From positions 2,022,618 through 2,086,301 of the forward strand of contig NW_008705561.1 in the NCBI RefSeq assembly GCF_000186865.1: DNA of 63,684 bases. Direction: 5' to 3'. A program made the position numbers and the translations under genes. This stretch comes from Aureococcus anophagefferens (taxonomy: Eukaryota; Sar; Pelagophyceae; Pelagomonadales; Pelagomonadaceae). A model generated the notes under the pieces. The model was not told the origin of the DNA, did not search any database, and saw only the letters and a list, made by a program, of their open reading frames with translations. Shown here one piece after another: positions 9,540 to 18,157 of this stretch. Within the stretch, counting starts at the first letter, position 1. The number at the start of each line of letters is the position of its first letter.

Positions 9540-11090
9540 TTAAAGCCGCGCGCTGTTCGGCGCCGCGGGCCGCTCGCGCCGCGGCGGCGCGGCGCGCGAC
9601 GCGGACGACGGGCGGCTCGGCGCCGCGGCGTCCGGCGGCGCGTCGAGCTTCCGGACGACGGCGCACCAGTCGTAGGGCCGCGGCTCCGCGCGCGGGATGC
9701 GGACGTCGTTGAGCTCCGTGTCCCAGGGGTAGAAGACGCGGTCGACGCGCTCGACCTCGACGTCGTGGGGCGCCGCGAAGACGAAGTCGCGGAGGGCCGC
9801 GAGCGTGTAGCACTGCGTGCGCACGCCCCAGCGCTTCCACACCGAGTTCGCGACGTCGACGGCGTCGAGCGTCCGGAAGTCGTTCCGGCGGTCCGAGGGG
9901 CCCAGCTTCTTCTTCTTCGCTCGGTATTTCGCGTAGGTGTTCGCGACCATGCGCGCGCTCTCGTTCGACGGCACGAGCAGCACGAGGTAGCCGCCGGGCC
10001 GCAGCGCGTCGAGCGTCGTCGCCAGGATCTTCCCGCAGGTGCCGAGGTCCGGCGCGATGAGCACGTTCGCGGACACGCAGAGGTGCGCCGCGGGGAACGC
10101 CGCGAGCGACTCGCGCCTCGTCAGATCCGCGACGGCGAACGCGCAGGGCGGCGCGCCGTCGTAGTCCCGCCGGGCGCAGTCGAGCAGCTTCGGCGACACG
10201 TCGACGGCCGTCAGGTCGTCGCAGCAGCCCGCGAGGAAGGGCAGCCACTTGCCGACGCCGCAGCCCGCGTCGAGGCCGACGAGCACGCCGCCGGGCTCCA
10301 GTTCCCTCCGGAGCTTCCGCGCGCACTCGCGGACGCGCTTGCGCAGGACCTTCGTGACGTCCTCGGCGAGCGTGTCCATGATCTCCTCGTCGTAGTCGTC
10401 GGCGACGTCGTCCCAGTACTGGGGGTTCGTCGCGCCGCCGACCATCATCTGGTCCGCGCCCTCGCCGCGGCCGGCCGGAACGGGCGGCGGCGGCGGCGCG
10501 GGCTTGGGCTCGCTACCGCGGCCCCGGCGCTCCGCGGGCTTGGCCGGCGCGGAGATGGGCCGCGGCGCCTTGAGGCGCTTGCTCTGCGACGAGTACTTTG
10601 GGAGCTCGGGCTCGTTCTCCTTCTCGCGCGACGGCCGCCTTCTCGCGGCGGGAGCGGCCGCGCGGCCGGACGCGGCCGCCGCGGGCGTCGCCAGGGCCCA
10701 CTTCTTCGGCCGCGGCGGCTTCGGCGCGCTCGTTGGTGTTGTTTTCTTCCGGGGCCTCCGACACCGAGACGCGGAGTCGCGCTCGCGCCGGAGCTCCCGC
10801 AGCTTCCCCTCCGCGGCGGTCTGCGCGCGCAGGCGCGCGCCCCGCGGCATGGCCGCGCCCTCCTCGCGCCGCGCGGCCTCGACGAGCACCTCGTGGCGGT
10901 GGCGCCGCGGCGCCAGGGGCTCCGGCGGCGGCAGGGCCCGCCAGGACTCGCGCTCGCCGCCGACGACGCGCAGCAGGTCGTCGGTTTTTGGGGGTGCAGC
11001 GTCCCGGGCCCAGGTGTTGTTCGAGGATAATCGCAGGGCCAAGTCGCCGCCGCCGCGCCAGGCGCTCAGCTGACGGCCGGACCAGACCAT
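9540..11090 (-). CDS. class I SAM-dependent methyltransferase with long basic N-terminus
   Basis: 516 residues. The first ~210 are low-complexity, rich in Arg, Pro and Ala. The catalytic domain (~220-480) has motif I VGLDAGCGVGKW at 271-282, an acidic motif II in LTAVDVSPKLL, and later beta strands LCVSANVLIAPD and YLVLLVPSNES. This is the seven-strand methyltransferase fold; substrate is not identifiable, and no NPPY or other DNA/RNA-type motif IV was seen. The ATG at 11090 is the first in the frame, but the N-terminus is poorly conserved-looking, so a shorter start is possible. The gene diverges from the SPxK/SNAP locus starting at 11188. Confidence 0.75.
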   Translation of the reverse strand: MVWSGRQLSAWRGGGDLALRLSSNNTWARDAAPPKTDDLLRVVGGERESWRALPPPEPLAPRRHRHEVLVEAARREEGAAMPRGARLRAQTAAEGKLRELRRERDSASRCRRPRKKTTPTSAPKPPRPKKWALATPAAAASGRAAAPAARRRPSREKENEPELPKYSSQSKRLKAPRPISAPAKPAERRGRGSEPKPAPPPPPVPAGRGEGADQMMVGGATNPQYWDDVADDYDEEIMDTLAEDVTKVLRKRVRECARKLRRELEPGGVLVGLDAGCGVGKWLPFLAGCCDDLTAVDVSPKLLDCARRDYDGAPPCAFAVADLTRRESLAAFPAAHLCVSANVLIAPDLGTCGKILATTLDALRPGGYLVLLVPSNESARMVANTYAKYRAKKKKLGPSDRRNDFRTLDAVDVANSVWKRWGVRTQCYTLAALRDFVFAAPHDVEVERVDRVFYPWDTELNDVRIPRAEPRPYDWCAVVRKLDAPPDAAAPSRPSSASRAAPPRRERPAAPNSARL

Positions 11091-11187
11091 GGGGGGCAGC
11101 TAGCCGACACGGCAACGTCCACTGCTCCATTGACGTTCGACGCGAGTTGAGGGCCGACAAGACGAGCTTGGGGGATCAACGCAGAGC

Positions 11188-11526
11188 ATGTCCAGCACGC
11201 CCACCAAGGCCATCAAGATCCCCGGGTCCGAGTGCGAGGAGCGCAAGTCCCCGAAAGCGCCCCGCACGCCGTCCCAGGAGGCCCGCGACGCGACGGCCGA
11301 GATCCTGTCCTCGTACACATCCGGCGCCCCTCCCGACACTCGAATCTTGGCGGGAGAACGAAACCCCACCCCGAACCGCGAACCCCGCCCCCGACCCCCG
11401 AACTCCGGCAGGTCCCCGAGCAAGCGCGCGGCGCCGTCGTCCGACGCCGGCAAGTCGCCCAAGAGCCCCAAGGTCGCGAGCGAGGCGCCGAAAGCCGTGC
11501 GGAGCCCCAAGCCCTTCAGCCTCTAG
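11188..11526 (+). CDS. SPxK-rich ORF, in frame with and 3 nt upstream of the SNAP gene
   Basis: 112 residues from ATG 11188 to TAG 11524-11526. It contains repeated S/T-P basic motifs (KSPKAPRTP, GRSPSKRAAP, GKSPKSPKV, VRSPKPF) reminiscent of phosphorylated or DNA-binding tails. The reading frame is the same as the SNAP frame that follows, and the TAG sits in CCTTCAGCCTCTAG|AAC, which looks like a 3' splice acceptor. It may therefore be a 5' exon plus intron of the SNAP gene rather than a separate gene, or simply its 5' leader. Protein status is uncertain. Confidence 0.4.
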   Translation: MSSTPTKAIKIPGSECEERKSPKAPRTPSQEARDATAEILSSYTSGAPPDTRILAGERNPTPNREPRPRPPNSGRSPSKRAAPSSDAGKSPKSPKVASEAPKAVRSPKPFSL

Positions 11527-11529
11527 AAC

Positions 11530-12594
11530 ATGTCGTCCATGGGCGCGCGGCGCCAGCTCGCCGAGGCGACGCGCTGCGCGGACCTGGCGCTCAAGGTGCT
11601 CAAGCGGTTCCGCGTCGACAACGCGCCGGGCATGAAGTACATTGAGGCGCGCGAGTACTACGACCGCGCCGCGCGGGCCTTCGCCGCCGCGGGCAAGCCC
11701 GAGTACTGCGCCGACGCCTTCGACAAGTGCGCGGACATGTCCGCGCGGCTCTCGCGCGGCGCCACTTTAGAGGCCGTCTACTTCCACGTCCGCTGCGGCG
11801 AGCTGCTCGAGGAGAACGACCCGACGGAGGCCTGCGAGCACTACGCGGACGCCTGCGACGGCTGCTGCGACCTGGGCGAGTGGGGCACGGCGGCGGAGCT
11901 GCGCTACCGCATCGCGCACCTCACGGAGTACGCCGACGACGCCGTGGGCCAGGACGAGCGCGTGCTCGCGCTCCGCGGCGCCGCGGACATGTACGGCGCG
12001 GCCGCGCAGCGTCTGAACGACGAGACGAAGCACTGCCGGCGCCGCGAGTGCACGCTCGAGGCCGCGCGCATCGAGGCGCTGGAGCTCGAGCGCTACGACA
12101 AGGCCGCGGACGTCTTCGAGAAGGTCGCGACGGAGTGCCTCCAGGACAACCTGCTCCAGGCGAACGCGACGCGCCTCTTCTTCAAGAGCGCGCTCTGCTC
12201 CCTCGTCGCCGGCGAGAACGACCTCGTGCGGGGCAAGCTCGAGATCTTCGGCGACCGGTTCCTCGAGTTCGGCGCGTCGCCCGAGCGCCAGTTCCTCCTC
12301 GACGTCAACGCGTGCATCCAGCGGGAGCCGCTGGGCGACTACGACGGCTTCTGCGACGCCTGCTACAACTTCAACACGGTCCGCGAGCTCGACGTCTGGG
12401 ACCTCAAGATGCTCAAGGTCCTCGACGACCGCATGAAGGACGAGTACGAGACGCACCTCTACGAGGAGGAGCGGCGCCGCGCGCGCCGCGCGCGCAAGGA
12501 GAAGAAGGCCCTCGAGGAGAAGGAGCGGCAGAAGCGCATCGCGCGCGACGAGGAGCGCCGCGTCAGGGACAAGCAGTCCACGGACTTCCTCTGA
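11530..12594 (+). CDS. soluble NSF attachment protein (alpha/gamma-SNAP family)
   Basis: 354 residues. A TPR-like alpha-solenoid from the N-terminus (Y-D-R-A-A-R-A-F-A-A-A-G-K around residues 43-55, and repeated AAxMYxxAA-type helices) matches SNAPs, which bind SNARE complexes and recruit NSF for disassembly in vesicle fusion. Near residues 275-300 the segment RELDVWDLKMLKVLDDRM corresponds to the conserved C-terminal Leu-rich end of alpha-SNAP that stimulates NSF. About 50 extra residues follow, highly charged and helical (EEERRRARRARKEKKALEEK), an extension not typical of the ~295-residue family. The start at 11530 is the first ATG after the in-frame TAG. Confidence 0.8.
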   Translation: MSSMGARRQLAEATRCADLALKVLKRFRVDNAPGMKYIEAREYYDRAARAFAAAGKPEYCADAFDKCADMSARLSRGATLEAVYFHVRCGELLEENDPTEACEHYADACDGCCDLGEWGTAAELRYRIAHLTEYADDAVGQDERVLALRGAADMYGAAAQRLNDETKHCRRRECTLEAARIEALELERYDKAADVFEKVATECLQDNLLQANATRLFFKSALCSLVAGENDLVRGKLEIFGDRFLEFGASPERQFLLDVNACIQREPLGDYDGFCDACYNFNTVRELDVWDLKMLKVLDDRMKDEYETHLYEEERRRARRARKEKKALEEKERQKRIARDEERRVRDKQSTDFL

Positions 12595-12788
12595 GCGGGC
12601 GCGCGACGAGGAGCACCCCCTCGCTGTGTTGCGCAGGACGAGCCGTCCACGTGCGCGGCCAACCCCTCGCTGCCCACGTGCGCGTCGCACCCTCCTCGCT
12701 GTCCCATTGTTCACCGCGCGCGCTGTTAATCGCCGCATTGTTGTGCGTGTGCGTCGGGGCGGGAGGGGGGGTAAAAAAGGGCGGGAGC

Positions 12789-15365
12789 CTAGAGCGCGGC
12801 GAGCTTCGCCTCCATCTCGGCCTGCCAGCGCTCGAACTCGGAGAGGTGCTCCGGCGCGGGCTCGTCGGCCGCGGCGGCGTTCTCGCCGTTGTTGGCCGGC
12901 GGCGCGGGGCTCTTGGCGGGCTCCGCGCGGGGCTTGGCGGGTGCGCCGTTGGGGCCGTTGGACCGGCCGAGCGGCCGCGAGGGCGAGTCGCGGCCGCGCG
13001 CGGCGCGGCCCGCGCCCTTGGGCGTCGCGTCGCGGCCCCGCGTCGGCGGCGGCGGCGGCGGGGTGGCGCCGCGGCCCGGCGCGGGCGACGGCGCGCGCCG
13101 GGGCGCCGGGCTCGGCGCGCGCGCGGGCGACGCGCCGCGCGCGGACCGCGCGGGCGACGCGGACCGCGAGTTGTGCCCGCCGGCCCCAAAGGTCGGCGCG
13201 GACCCGCCGACGGCGCGGGGCCGCTTGTCGCGCTCCTCGCGCGCGCGTTTCTCCGCCGCGAGGCGCGCGGGGTTGACGCCGCGCGGCGGCTTCGAGAGCT
13301 CGTCGAGGCGCCGCGGGTCGAGCTTCTCCGCGACGGGCACGGCCTTCTCTTTTCGCTCCGCCAGGTCCTCGGCGCGCGCGCGGCGCCGGCGCTCGACCGA
13401 CGCCTCGCGGCGCCGCGCGACCTCGCGGTCCATGCGCGCGAGAACGTCGCCGCCGCGCGAAGAAGCCGCCGAGCCCGCGACGGAGGTCGCGTCGTCGTCC
13501 GCGGGCGGCCGCCCGATCTCGGGCCGGAACGTGCAGCCCTCGAGCTCGCGCTCCGCCGCGAGCAGCGCGCGCGCCTCGGCCGCGACGGCGCGGTCGCCCG
13601 CGACGAGCCGGAGGTGCGCGGGCCGCGGGTCCGATATCGCGGGCTCGCGGCCCACGACGGGCGCGAAGGTGCAGCCCTCGAGCTCCCGCGCCGTTTTGAG
13701 TGCTTCCTGCATCCTGCGCACCTCCCGGCGGTCGTCGAGGACGCGCGCCTCCGACGGCGCCTGCTCGCGCGCGCGCCGGGGCAGCGCGGGCTCGAAGCTG
13801 CACTGGCTCAGCTCCAAATCACGATAAGCCTCGCGCAGGTCGCGCTCCTTGGCCTCCTTGGCCCTGCCCTCGTCGTAGAGGCGCTCGTGGCAGGGCGCGG
13901 GCGACGCGTCGCGCCGCGGCGTCGCGCGGCGCGGGATCGCGGGCGCGAACGAGTAGCGCGCCATCTCCGCCTGCAGCGCCGCCTCGCGCGCCGCGGCCTG
14001 CTTGGAAGCCGTCGACGTGCCCGCGAGCCGGTCGAAGGCCGAGTCGTCGGGGTCGCGGCCGTGGTCGACGCTCTCGCAGCCCTCGGAGTCGCGGCCGCGG
14101 CGCGTGATTTTGGGCCGGAAGGGCGCGTCGCGTTTCAGCGACGCCTCCTTGGCCTCGCGCTTGCACCGCAGCTTGTCCAGGCGGTCCCGCTCGAAGGCCG
14201 CGGACCGCTGGGCCACGGCCTCGGCGCCGCGCGCGGCCGACGGCGACCGCTCGCGGAGCCGCGTCGCGGACTCGGACCGGCCGCGGCCGCGCCGGGAGAT
14301 CTTGGGCGTGAAGGAGCAGGCGTCGACCTCCTGCTGGAGCCGCGCCTCGCGCTGGCGCACCTTGTTCTCGCGGCTCGCCGCCGCGGCCGCGTGGAGCCGG
14401 TCGTGGGCCTTGGCGCCGCCGGGCGACGCGGACCGCGCGCGGCGCCCTTGGGACGGCAGCGCGGGCGCGAAGGTGCAGCCACTGGGCCGCTCGTGCTCCG
14501 CGGCGCGCTGCGCCTCGAGGCGGTCCGCCAGCGCGCCCGCGTGGGCGTACAACGCGTCCGCGCGGGCCTGCTGCCGCTCGCCGCGCGTCGCGGATCCGTC
14601 GGCCGTCGACGACCGGCGGCCGCGCGGCGTGATCTGCGGCGCGTGGCCGGACTTCTCCAGGCGCGTCTTCGCCGCGGCGGCCCGGGCGCGCGCGTCGCGG
14701 CGCCGCGCGGCGTCGCCGTAGAGCCGCTCGCGCGTCGCGTCCGCGGCCTCGGCGGCCACGGGCCGCGCGCCGTTGACGCCGATCTTCGGGCGGAACGTGC
14801 AGTCGCCGGGCACCTCCGCGCGGCGCTTCTCGAGGCGCCCGCGCATCTCCGCGGCGCGCTCGTAGAGGCGGCTCGCGGCGGCGGCGTCGCTCGTGCGCCG
14901 CGCGGGCGTCGACGACGCCGCGGGCGCGCCGCGGCGCGGCGTCGCGCCCCCCGGCGACGCGGACCGCGCGGGCGCCTTCCGCGCGCTCTGGGGCCGCGGC
15001 GACGGCGCGCGGGCCTTGGTTTGCGGCGGCGCGCGCGCGCTCTGGGGCCGCGGCGACGGCGCGCGGGCCTTGGGCGGCGTCGGCGCGGCCTTGGCCGGCT
15101 TGGGCTTGGGCTCGGGTTCCGGCGCGGGCGGCGGCGCCGCGGGCGCGGACGCGGCCGGCGGCGGCGGCGGCGGCGCTTCGCTTCTGGGCGCCAGTGGTGC
15201 CGGCGCCGGTGGCGCCGGCGCCGGCGCCGGCGGCGCCGCGGGCGCCTCCTCCTCGGGCTCGGGCGCGATCTCGAGCGGCTCGTCCGTAGAGATGGAACTG
15301 CGCGTCAGCGACGCGCTCCGCGCCATGACGGCCTTGATCTTCGCCTCGAGGTCGTCGAGCGGCAT
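12789..15365 (-). CDS. CTFxPxI-repeat protein, Pro/Ser-rich, probably cytoskeletal
   Basis: 858 residues from ATG 15365 (MPLDDLEAKIKAVMARSAS). After a Pro/Ala-rich N-terminus it contains at least eight spaced copies of a short motif C[ST]FxPxI/L (for example DCTFRPKIG, GCTFAPALP, ACSFTPKIS, QCSFEPALP, GCTFRPEIG), each preceded by charged helical stretches with RLY/RLH signatures. Similar repeats are common in protist proteins associated with the cytoskeleton or flagellum, but their function is not established. The C-terminus is again Pro/Arg/Ser-rich with SPAR-type repeats and ends in EFERWQAEMEAKLAAL. The frame is open further upstream, but that part looks non-coding and would run towards the divergent gene at 15632. 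Confidence 0.65.
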   Translation of the reverse strand: MPLDDLEAKIKAVMARSASLTRSSISTDEPLEIAPEPEEEAPAAPPAPAPAPPAPAPLAPRSEAPPPPPPAASAPAAPPPAPEPEPKPKPAKAAPTPPKARAPSPRPQSARAPPQTKARAPSPRPQSARKAPARSASPGGATPRRGAPAASSTPARRTSDAAAASRLYERAAEMRGRLEKRRAEVPGDCTFRPKIGVNGARPVAAEAADATRERLYGDAARRRDARARAAAAKTRLEKSGHAPQITPRGRRSSTADGSATRGERQQARADALYAHAGALADRLEAQRAAEHERPSGCTFAPALPSQGRRARSASPGGAKAHDRLHAAAAASRENKVRQREARLQQEVDACSFTPKISRRGRGRSESATRLRERSPSAARGAEAVAQRSAAFERDRLDKLRCKREAKEASLKRDAPFRPKITRRGRDSEGCESVDHGRDPDDSAFDRLAGTSTASKQAAAREAALQAEMARYSFAPAIPRRATPRRDASPAPCHERLYDEGRAKEAKERDLREAYRDLELSQCSFEPALPRRAREQAPSEARVLDDRREVRRMQEALKTARELEGCTFAPVVGREPAISDPRPAHLRLVAGDRAVAAEARALLAAERELEGCTFRPEIGRPPADDDATSVAGSAASSRGGDVLARMDREVARRREASVERRRRARAEDLAERKEKAVPVAEKLDPRRLDELSKPPRGVNPARLAAEKRAREERDKRPRAVGGSAPTFGAGGHNSRSASPARSARGASPARAPSPAPRRAPSPAPGRGATPPPPPPTRGRDATPKGAGRAARGRDSPSRPLGRSNGPNGAPAKPRAEPAKSPAPPANNGENAAAADEPAPEHLSEFERWQAEMEAKLAAL

Positions 15366-15631
15366 GGTGCGGTCGCTCTCGAGGACGCGGGCCCTCGCGA
15401 CGCGCCGCCTGGCGGGCACGTTGGCAGCTCTGCCGCCGATCACCGCTTGGCCGATGCCCGCAAAAATCGATTTGCCACACTTTTTGGTCCGTTCGCCGAT
15501 CGGCCAAAGCCCCGAGACGACGCCGGAGTCTGGCGGAGCATTCAAGCGCCGCGCCTGTACAGCTGCGTCGCGCCGCGCCCGCGCAAACTCGCGCGCGCCG
15601 AACAGATCGTCAACACCACCGCACCGCAACG

Positions 15632-16135
15632 ATGCGCGCCGCCGTCGTCCTGCTCGCCTGCGCCGTCGCGGTCGCGTCGGCCACGCCGCCCGCCACCGAC
15701 TACGCCGCCAAGCTGCGGTCGCTGGGCTACCGCGCCTCGGAGATCGCCGAGATCCGCCCGTCCGTCGCGCGCGTCGTCGCGCACCGCGGCCTGCCGCGGC
15801 CGCGCGCGGGCATGCCCGAGAGCTGGCGCGAGGTGGACCAGTCGGCGCCGAAGCCGAACCCCTTCGCCGGCCTCGTCGCCCGCGCGAAGGCGCTCGGCGC
15901 GGCCGCGGCGTCCCTGTTCCGCAAGGCCGCCGTGCCCGTCGCCGTCGTCGTGGCCGGGGCCAAGCTCTCCGACGCCGTCGAGGCCGCCAAGCTCGCCGCG
16001 CCGGCGCGCGCGCCGCGGCCCGCGCCGGTCCGCGCGCCGCGGCCGCCGCCGGCCAAGCGGCCGCGGCCGGCCAAGGGCGACGACTGCGGCTACCTCTTCG
16101 ACGGGCCCAACGAGCGGTTCCCCCGCTTCGCGTAA
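15632..16135 (+). CDS. small secreted or organelle-targeted protein, UBA-like motif
   Basis: 167 residues. The N-terminus MRAAVVLLACAVAVASA is a clear signal peptide. It is followed by DYAAKLRSLGYRASEIAEIR, which resembles a UBA-like three-helix start, then a hydrophobic segment around residues 100-112 (AVPVAVVVAGAKL) that could be a membrane helix. The tail is Pro/Arg-rich and ends GYLFDGPNERFPRFA. No family was recognised. It diverges from the CTFxPxI gene, with about 265 bp between starts. Confidence 0.55.
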   Translation: MRAAVVLLACAVAVASATPPATDYAAKLRSLGYRASEIAEIRPSVARVVAHRGLPRPRAGMPESWREVDQSAPKPNPFAGLVARAKALGAAAASLFRKAAVPVAVVVAGAKLSDAVEAAKLAAPARAPRPAPVRAPRPPPAKRPRPAKGDDCGYLFDGPNERFPRFA

Positions 16136-16281
16136 GCGCCCGTGAAAGCAGCGTTAGGCGCTCGCGGCGGCCGCGGCGTTCGCCTCCGCGAGCTCCTTCT
16201 TCTTCTTCCGCGTCGCGCGGCCCCAGGAGACGACGACGAGGCGCGTGACCCTGCGAGCGACGAAGCGTCACGCAGGAAACA

Positions 16282-16993
16282 TCAAAAGAGGGACGCCGGC
16301 GAGCCGCGCTGGTTCATGAGCGTCAGCCCCAGCGACCGGCGCCACTCCGGGAGCTCGGAGAGCATCTTCTCCGTGACGTCGATGACGGGCTGCATGAGCT
16401 CGTCCGGGAGGCCGTCCTTGGACACGGCGTCGCCCATGAGCCGCGCGAAGTGGTTGCAGTTCTTGTCGAAGACGTTGTAGTCCTCGGGCTGCCACTGCGC
16501 GTTGAGCTCGTCGCTCGCGACCCACGCGGCGACCTCGGCCTCGGTCATCGTCGGCGGGCCGAGGTCGAAGGTGACCTGGGGGAAGGACTCGAGCATCTCC
16601 GCCATGACGGCCACGGGCCGCGACTCGATGCAGTCGCTGTAGAAGTACTCGGTGCCGTAGACGCGCACGCCGACGTGCGGGATCATCGGCAGCTCCTTGC
16701 TGCACGTCGTCGACAGCACCTGCGTCAGCCCGCCGCCGATGTCGTAGACCGTGCACTTGACCGTGTCGCCTACGGTGCTTCTGTGAACCGCGTGTTTTGT
16801 TTCGAGGGACGCGGCGGTCCCGACTCGACTCGTCGACGTCGTCGAAGGCGTCGCGGCCCCAGAGCGGCTGGGCGAAGGGCGCCGTCGCGCGCAGCGATAC
16901 TTCGGTGCGTCGCGGCGCGGCCGTTGGCGTCTGGAAGGCGCGCACCGTCGACGCCATCGCAAGGGCGGCGAGCATCTTTCGCAGCAGATCCAT
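16282..16993 (-). CDS. PPPDE (DeSI-like) thiol peptidase, plastid-type presequence
   Basis: Two exons are inferred: 16993-16825 and 16769-16282, with a 55-nt GT-AG intron (an alternative acceptor at 16781 gives 49 nt). This yields about 218 residues. Exon 1 encodes a signal peptide ending in STVRAF|QTP, which looks like the Phe-containing cleavage motif of secondary-plastid preproteins. Exon 2 has the PPPDE core: VYDIGGGLTQ, the catalytic His in IPHVGVRVYGTEYFY, and the catalytic Cys in VFDKNCNHFARLMGD. DeSI proteins cleave SUMO or ubiquitin in other eukaryotes, or act as thioesterases; plastid location would be unusual. Without the intron the two parts lie in different frames. Confidence 0.7.
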
Positions 16994-17104
16994 CGGCTCA
17001 GTGGCTCGTGCGGCAACCAAGCTTGGCCAAGGTGCTCGCTGAGGCGTTGCAGCCGACGATGAGGCTGCCCGGCTCTCATATGGCAAAGAAGGAATGGTGA
17101 GCTC

Positions 17105-18133
17105 ATGGCGCGCGCCTGGCTCGAGCCGCTCGACGACGACTGCGTCTCGGCCGTGCTGGCCTTCGCGAACGGCCTGTCGGCGCCGGCGTGCGCGGCGACC
17201 TGCCGCGGCGGGCGGGCGGCCGTCGCGGCCCTCGACGACGGCGTCTGGGGCGGCATCGTGAGGCACCACTTCGGCGCCGCGCTCTGGCGGCGCGCGTCGG
17301 CGCCGCACGCCTGCGCGAGCTGGGCCCGGCTCTGGCGGTCGCTCACGCGGCGGAGCTGCGACTGCGGCTGCGGGTTGGCCGTCGCGCCGTGCCACCCGCT
17401 CCAGCTCTCTACGACGGCGACGGACCACGCGCGGAGCTTCGACGCCGTGCGCTGCCGCGCGAAGGCGCGCTTCGACGGCGACGCGGCCTGGGCGCACGCG
17501 CCGCTCCGGAAGCACCCGCGGGCGCTGATGGCCGTCGAGTCGTGGACTCGAACGGTACGCGGCGCGCCGACCGCGGCGCTCCGCCTCACCTTCGACTTCT
17601 CCGCGGCGCGGGTCGAGGGCGCGGGCGTCGTCGGCGCCGCGGGCACCGTGCGCTGGTTCTCCGCGGTCGGCCCGTGGCAGCTGTCCTTCGCGCTGAACCC
17701 GCAGACGACGTCGGCCGAGGGCGAGCCGTCGCGGTGGCCCGTCGTCGACGTCTGGCTCGCCAAGTTCGAGGAGCGGCGCGGCGCGGCGGCGACGACGGCG
17801 AGCTCCGACGCGGAACCGACGGCGCTGCGGCTCGGGTCCTACTACGACGCGGGCTGCGCGGACTTTTACCCGAAGCAGCCCAAGACGGGCCGCCGCGTCG
17901 CGCCGCTCGACGAGCTCCGCAGCTACGCGCGGGACCCCAAACGGTTCCGGGAGACCGCGGCCGCGCGCCTCGCGGAGCTCCGGTACCGCGTCGACGACGC
18001 GTCCGGCGGCAACGCGGCCGCGCTCGCGCGGATCGACGCCATGGCGGCCGCCGCGGACGGGCGCGGGGACGCGTTCCACGCCGCGCTCGTCGACGCGCTC
18101 CGCGTCTGCTGCCCCGACGCGCTCCCGGGGTAA
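17105..18133 (+). CDS. F-box-like protein
   Basis: 342 residues. The first ~60 (LEPLDDDCVSAVLAF...PACAATCRGGRAAV...VWGGIVRHHFG) follow the F-box pattern LPxD...IL.F....L......C..W....W, suggesting a substrate-binding subunit of an SCF ubiquitin ligase. The remainder contains beta-rich stretches (TAALRLTFDFSAARV, GPWQLSFALNP) without a recognised fold. Start chosen at the first ATG, 111 bp from the divergent peptidase start. Its stop is 24 bp from that of the convergent RING gene. Confidence 0.55.
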   Translation: MARAWLEPLDDDCVSAVLAFANGLSAPACAATCRGGRAAVAALDDGVWGGIVRHHFGAALWRRASAPHACASWARLWRSLTRRSCDCGCGLAVAPCHPLQLSTTATDHARSFDAVRCRAKARFDGDAAWAHAPLRKHPRALMAVESWTRTVRGAPTAALRLTFDFSAARVEGAGVVGAAGTVRWFSAVGPWQLSFALNPQTTSAEGEPSRWPVVDVWLAKFEERRGAAATTASSDAEPTALRLGSYYDAGCADFYPKQPKTGRRVAPLDELRSYARDPKRFRETAAARLAELRYRVDDASGGNAAALARIDAMAAAADGRGDAFHAALVDALRVCCPDALPG

Positions 18134-18157
18134 CATGGTTCTGTGGCTACGAAGCGG

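Noticed and set aside
11170..11190. Similarity of ATCAACGCAGAG to a cDNA adapter sequence
   Set aside because: Only 12 bases match and the surrounding sequence is ordinary; probably coincidence.
11727..16145. A 1472-residue plus-strand ORF through SNAP and the CTFxPxI gene
   Set aside because: Arg-rich reading through genes on both strands; no domain.
16140..16281. Short minus-strand peptide with TRKKKKELAEANAAAAA as an extra exon
   Set aside because: Looks coding-like but only ~30 codons with no start, partner exon or homologue; lies between two convergent genes.
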